From Magnolia sinica (Eukaryota > Streptophyta > Magnoliopsida > Magnoliales > Magnoliaceae): a DNA stretch of 64,000 nt. The stretch is taken from positions 47,847,001 through 47,911,000 of the forward strand of contig NC_080588.1 in the NCBI RefSeq assembly GCF_029962835.1. Direction: 5' to 3'. Shown here piece by piece: positions 59,697 to 64,000 of this stretch; within the stretch, counting starts at the first letter, position 1, and every line of letters begins with the position of its first letter. A program made the translations under genes and the position numbers. The notes below the pieces were generated by a model. The model searched no databases, had not been told where the DNA came from, and worked only from the letters and a program-made list of their open reading frames with translations.

Positions 59697-61234
59697 CTTT
59701 TTCTTTTTATAAAAAAAAAGTGAGTATCTCTCACTCGATATTTATATAAAAAAAACTTATATATATATTATATATATATATATATACATTTATTTGTTTG
59801 TTCTTTTGTGCTTATAATTAATCTTTGCCATCTTAGATTATTTTTATTATTATTTACTTACCATGCTTCCTAAAAATGATCTTTAATTTTTAACTTTTTT
59901 ATTACATCGGTTGTCATTATTTTAATATGCCTTAATTCAAGTTTTATATTGTCTTATTGTTAATCTTACATTAAAAATTTATTTTTACATTTTAACTTTG
60001 TTGTTAGAATTATTGCAAAAATCTTGAGTTTATATATAAATTTCTAAATTCTTAGATGTAATAAAGCACGTTGCGTGTTTATTATTATTATTTCTTTTCT
60101 TTACGTAGAACTTTAATCAAGATCTAATATATTACATTACATGTTTATTTTTTTGTACAACTTTAATCATGTAAGGACAATTTACATTGATTGGAAATTT
60201 TATTTTTAGTTTAATAAATTATATACACAAAGTATTATGGATTGATTAAAGAATAGTAGTCATTGAAGATATTTAGAAATATTTGATTTAAATCATGCAT
60301 CATTAAAATAGTTATGAAACACCAGAAAATAGGTGAGGCGATCAAGTCCTCTGGGTTGAAAATCCCTAAAGCGTAAATAGGTGGGGCGATCAAGACCCTT
60401 GGGTTGAAAGTCCCAGAAACTCAATTGATACCTTTTGGAACCTCTACCGTACCCTTTGAGTGGGTGAGCATGTCAGGATTACAAAAGGTTCCCACTGCCA
60501 GGTTCGGTAGGGTAGTAGTCTGACCAGCTAACGTACAAATGGGTCCCTCACTAAGTGCCCTTTGGATGGGTGAGCATATCATGCAAGAGGTTCCCATTGC
60601 CAGGCTAGGTGTTGTATTGGCGCGGGTGTTGGCCAACCGGTGTAAACTGGCCCTGGTGCTAAAAAGAATAAACCACACCTTTTATCATGGAGTATAGCAT
60701 ATGTTGATTTCATGCATTCATATTTCTTTGAATTTACATTGAAATTTTGTGTTTATTAAATCTCCCCATTTGTTGTTTTACCTAAATAGGTATTGTATCT
60801 TTTAATACTTTTATTCATGTTATATGAAGTTATTTTGAAACTTGTGTTGAGATTACTCACTAGGCTTCACAGCATACCCTGTTGGGATTTTAAAATTTCA
60901 GGATCGGGATCACATGGAGGAGCTTAAAGAGATTTTCTTTTATTTTATTTTTTTTCTTTACCATTTTCTAAATAAGTGTAATGAACATTTAGTAAGACAA
61001 CATTATGATGACATGTGTTTGATGGTAATCTTGAATAGTCAGAACATGGACATGTTATTCTTCTTTAAATAAATGTTCGATTATAAAATTTTTGGATTGT
61101 TATATTTTATGAGTGAGATCATTTTGTCAATATACGTGTGGATTATGAAGTGTAAACATACAAAACATAAGTCATGCCTGCGGGTACGGAATCGGGGTCG
61201 GATATACCCAGGTGCCGGATTTCGGGGCGTGACA
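57726..61234 (+). mobile_element. Solo LTR (TGTAATAT...GGGGCGTGACA family), 3.5 kb
   Basis: It starts TGTAATATCCCAAG and ends GGATTTCGGGGCGTGACA, with GAATG duplicated at 57721-57725 and 61235-61239. No gag or pol is present. End sequences match the 19826-28004 LTR, so they belong to one family. TATA-like TTATAATATAAAAGAG lies near 59551, followed by a GA run (59608-59625) and TA runs (59669-59696, 59758-59787). Confidence 0.85.
60330..60660 (+). repeat. Two small tandem duplications inside the solo LTR
   Basis: GGCGATCAAGTCCTCTGGGT and GGCGATCAAGACCCTTGGGT are about 50 bp apart. Then a ~110-bp unit (CCTTTGAGTGGGTGAGCATG, AGGTTCCCACTGCCAGGTT) is repeated with changes (CCTTTGGATGGGTGAGCATA, AGGTTCCCATTGCCAGGCT). 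Confidence 0.78.
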
Positions 61235-61400
61235 GAATGCCCTTGTGCTTCCCAACTATCCTACCCTACCGCAGGCCATGGATAGTTTCTTTAATTGGTG
61301 GGAATGCCACTATGCCAAGTTTTTGAACAATAGAGATCCTGCTAAGATCACCAGCCACCTTGTCTCACAGTTAAATACAAGGAGCAAGAAGAGAACAGAC
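61235..61400 (+). pseudogene. Plant mobile domain protein, continued after the LTR
   Basis: Counting one copy of GAATG, the frame of 56585-57725 stays open here: ALVLPNYPTLPQAMDSFFNW, then HYAKFLNNRDPAKITSHL. This supports the idea that the 3.5-kb LTR inserted into one reading frame. It is cut again at 61401 by TGTAACACTCC. Confidence 0.75.
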
Positions 61401-62306
61401 TGTAACACTCCGGTTCTGAAACCTAAGTATACTACTTATTTTTCGAAAACTCGAGTGTTAACCTTTAAAGATAACTCAAATTTTGCGTATATATTTTTTA
61501 TTTCTTTTTCTTTACTTTTAAGAGTGAGCAGTTTAGCGAGAGAAGAACAAATCAAGTATAAAGGAAAGTCTAAATATACATATCCAAATATTCAAGTGGC
61601 TGCCCAAAGGCTTATACAAACCAATGTATTAAGTCTTTACAATACATGAAAGCACAAATTAAACATTAATGAAATCTGTCATAGAGAGCCACAAGATCAT
61701 CTATCTCCTCATACTCCACATAAACATCATCTATGTATCCTGCACACTGAATATGGTATGATAGTGTCAATGGCTATCCCGATGAGGCATAACCCAAGAT
61801 TTATCAAAACACCATGATAATTAAACCTAGTTTTCATGAACAATCTATAATGAATATTTTGTAATAACCATCGTAGTAATAAGACAAAGTTCATAAAATA
61901 TGCAAATGTTAAATAAATTTTACAATGGTATTTTTGTTTAAACGCAAGAATGCATGCACATGCTCACAGACCTAGGACGCTCATCTAGCTGGCAAAAGGT
62001 CGCCCAAGGAGAACTAGCCACCTGAAAAAGTACTCAAGGTACGTCCAAGGGACACTAGTCACCCGAAAAAAACCATGCAACGAGGACACTCAAGGTGATC
62101 TAGCCTCCCGAAAGAGTACTCTACTATATATCTAAGGAGTACTGGGCACCCAGAAAAGTTCATGTAGAAAGGACATGATGATAACTTGAGATAACTCGAT
62201 AAAGTACTTTATGATATATCACATAGTAACCCAAGAAAACCCTGCATCTTATATTGACCACTCAGTAAAGTTCATATGCCATGAAATGTATGATTAGTCC
62301 AACCAT
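61401..62306 (+). mobile_element. LTR-like start, end not certain
   Basis: TGTAACACTCCGGTTCTG resembles the starts at 19826 and 57726. No GGGGCGTGACA end follows in the window. A possible end is TGCTCA at 61965, followed by CAGAC, which equals the five bases before 61401. Repeated GGACAC.AGTCACCCGAAAA and CACCTGAAAAAGTACTC phrases lie at 61975-62160. Confidence 0.45.
61975..62160 (+). repeat. Imperfect ~45-bp repeats (CAAGG..ACTAG.CACC.GAAAA)
   Basis: Four or more units such as GAACTAGCCACCTGAAAAAG, GACACTAGTCACCCGAAAAA, TGATCTAGCCTCCCGAAAGA and GTACTGGGCACCCAGAAAAG, spaced 40-55 bp. Confidence 0.68.
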
Positions 62307-63502
62307 TATTGTTGAGGACAAAATCTGGACCACCCTCCATTCAATGTGGCAGAACCTTCGATGAGCCTTGGACCTGCACAAAAGGGTGAACAAAGGAGAC
62401 CCTGGCTAAGCCGAGGGACCCTTCGATGCCTAAGTCAGGCTAGGGAATCTGGGTCTAAGTTGAATGTAGAGAGAGGGTGTAAGATCTTGCGTACCTGTAG
62501 CAATGGGGTCCTCTGGTATTTACATCTGTAGATCGGATGATCCACATTTGTTAATCTCGGCATGATTCACTCAATCAATGAGATATTATGATCGTGGGGA
62601 TATTATCCGTAATTTTTGGATCGTGTGGCGTATCGTCTCTTAATGGCGTGTATCCTTGGGTGAGATCGTCGGTCATGTCCGCAACTAGGTCGATATCCAG
62701 ATTCGGCGTACGAAGTACCATCACACGGGCTTGGCCTCTGCCTCGGTATGTGGCACATCCATGCCCGGACTCAGCCTCGGCCTCGGCGCACAGAGTATTC
62801 GTACTCTGACTCGGCCTCGGATCATACAGTCATGAGGCCAAGTACCAGTGATCAGAGTTCGCTGATTAAGGCTGAGGACGAAGATTAGGACTCGGCTCAA
62901 CCATTCTCTTTCGGACGAAGATGAGGGTTCGGGTCAGTCAATTAGGATTGTAGTTCCAAGTCGTGACTTGAGAGTCGGCCCCTAACGTTGTAGCCTCTTT
63001 CCGAGGCCTCGTTATCCGATTCATGTAGCTCAAGCTGATCCCGATAATCCTTGTACAGATTTCCCCATAACAGAAGCCCCCTACTCTCTTGGTCCGAGTC
63101 CGGACTTGGAGAGTAAATGCTTGGGGAAATGAAACGACGTCTCCCCTCCCTTGCTCATGATGATGATTGGGATGATGGGGGCGTAATTAATGCAATTCGT
63201 ATGCCTCAGATCTGGAGTGTTATGTAGCGGCTGCAACCCTTCAGTTTCTATCCTCTTGGCAAAGGATGCATGGTGACGGTTACGATTTACAGACGGCGGA
63301 GCAAGGAAAACAGCGCCACGTGTTTGCGAGGGGACGAGGAGGTGCCTGTATCATCAATAACATTAAATACTAAGAAGATCCCGACCTCAAAGCGTGGGTT
63401 CGGATGTATAGCACTCTTCCATGTGTCCCTTGGCACCAGTGCCGAGTTGCATCAGCTTCGGGAACGGTCGCTTGCAATAATGGCGTCGAGTGATGAGGCG
63501 GT
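62307..63502 (+). mobile_element. LTR- or promoter-like region of a further element
   Basis: TGTTGAGGACAAAATCTGGACC (62312) could be an LTR start. ACCCTTCGATGCCTAAGTCAGG is a phrase I associate with LTRs of plant gypsy elements that carry mobile-domain or gypsy-type transposase proteins. CCTCGGCCTCGG repeats lie at 62735-62820. No coding sequence is recognised. Confidence 0.4.
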
Positions 63503-63510
63503 TATATAAA
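63503..63510 (+). promoter_or_regulatory. TATA box ahead of the right-edge ORF
   Basis: TATATAAA followed by CCCCTCTC and a pyrimidine-rich leader, about 285 bp before the ATG at 63796. Confidence 0.6.
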
Positions 63511-63563
63511 CCCCTCTCATCCTTGCTCTCACATTCTCATTTTCTCTATTCCTTCCTTCCGAA

Positions 63564-63648
63564 TCGCCTTCTATCGAAAATCGCCTTCTGCCAGAAATCA
63601 TCTTTCGCCGAAAATCGCATTTCACCGAAAATCGCCTTCTGCCAGAAA
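63564..63648 (+). repeat. Five exact-length 17-bp tandem units
   Basis: TCGCCTTCTATCGAAAA, TCGCCTTCTGCCAGAAA, TCATCTTTCGCCGAAAA, TCGCATTTCACCGAAAA and TCGCCTTCTGCCAGAAA follow without gaps in the leader between the TATA box and the ORF. Units 2 and 5 are identical. Confidence 0.93.
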
Positions 63649-63795
63649 TCGTATTTTTATCGCCGGATAAAGGATTCCTGACCATTGGAGAGGGGACTCA
63701 GCTCAGTGGAAGCAGTTGGAGTTAGGAAAACTTCTGCCGGAGGAAATTGCATGTAACGTTGTGAGTCCTCCAACACTTAAACGCCTTTTTCCTTC

Positions 63796-64000
63796 ATGTC
63801 GAGCAACTCCAATGAAAACTCTAACGAAATGGTCGAGGTCCGAGGAGTCGGTTCAAAGTCTGAACCAAAGACTACAGCTTCGGGACTCAGAGAGTCTAAA
63901 GGCCCCTTCAAGGTCGTACCCCTTTTCACACCAGCCTCGGCCCAAGGAACCGCAAGTCATAGGGCCAAGAGTCGAGACAAGGGACTGAAGAGAGCCCTCC
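63796..64000 (+). CDS. ORF running off the right edge, probably element-encoded
   Basis: ATG at 63796 opens MSSNSNENSNEMVEVRGVGS and stays open for 68 codons to the window edge. The start is Ser/Asn/Glu-rich and then Lys/Arg/Ser/Pro-rich, as in N-termini of plant gypsy-type transposon proteins. It lies about 285 bp after a TATA box in an LTR-like leader. The ATG at 63796 is the first in this frame. I cannot assign a function from this part. Confidence 0.5.
   Translation, partial: MSSNSNENSNEMVEVRGVGSKSEPKTTASGLRESKGPFKVVPLFTPASAQGTASHRAKSRDKGLKRAL

Overview
The window is nuclear plant DNA that consists almost entirely of repeats. The evidence is degenerate plant telomere-like TTTAGG arrays, CACTA, gypsy, copia and TRIM elements, long solo LTRs with exact 5-bp target duplications, and spliced host-gene exons with GT/AG borders that match plant PTEN, SRP54 and Sec14-like proteins. 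A flowering plant with long, transposon-filled introns fits best. The many small fold-back elements carrying GGGCCCCACCATGATGTATG ends may point to a magnoliid or a similar woody lineage, but that is only an impression. I see no rRNA, tRNA, CRISPR or prokaryotic feature.

Layout. 1-8110: two large TTTAGG-type arrays with higher-order structure. Between them lie a threefold ~166-bp repeat, a small telomere-like scrap and a CATG/ATCC low-complexity block. 8111-14066: a single SRP54 exon on the minus strand (9688-9750) abuts half of a fold-back MITE. More MITEs, a GA-rich tract, an AT-rich ~147-bp tandem array and an orphan CACTA terminus follow. 15271-34351: a probable 19-kb CACTA element flanked by CCT. 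It carries a Sec14-like exon (18743-18922, minus) and other exon-like minus-strand stretches. It is split by an 8.2-kb solo LTR (19826-28004, TSD CAGAG), which itself holds a 2.1-kb solo LTR (20875-22987, TSD CCACA), a MITE cluster and a GGCCCAT tandem array. 34352-45200: a fold-back MITE, then the last four exons of a plant PTEN2-type phosphatase on the plus strand (36174-36220, 43449-43579, 43814-43883, 44324-44860). The first intron in that run was enlarged to 7.2 kb by a TRIM (36512-37045, TSD GGATG) and a 5.9-kb Ty3/gypsy element (37129-43039, TSD TATTG). The first of these exons has an in-frame TAA. 45953-52013: a complete but disabled Ty1/copia element on the minus strand (TSD AAATG). 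52019-56350: mostly unassigned, with a decayed copia reverse transcriptase. 56353-61400: a plant-mobile-domain (aminotransferase-like) pseudogene cut by a 3.5-kb solo LTR (57726-61234, TSD GAATG). 61401-64000: an LTR start, then an LTR/promoter-like region with a TATA box and a perfectly spaced 5 x 17-bp array, leading into an ORF that runs off the window.

Together the window records nested insertion and decay. The gypsy, copia and mobile-domain reading frames are broken mainly by Trp/Gln/Arg codons turned into stops, the pattern expected from deamination of methylated cytosine. The only candidate working host gene is the PTEN2-like one, and it has a nonsense codon and no visible phosphatase exons here. 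No complete, intact protein gene is visible.
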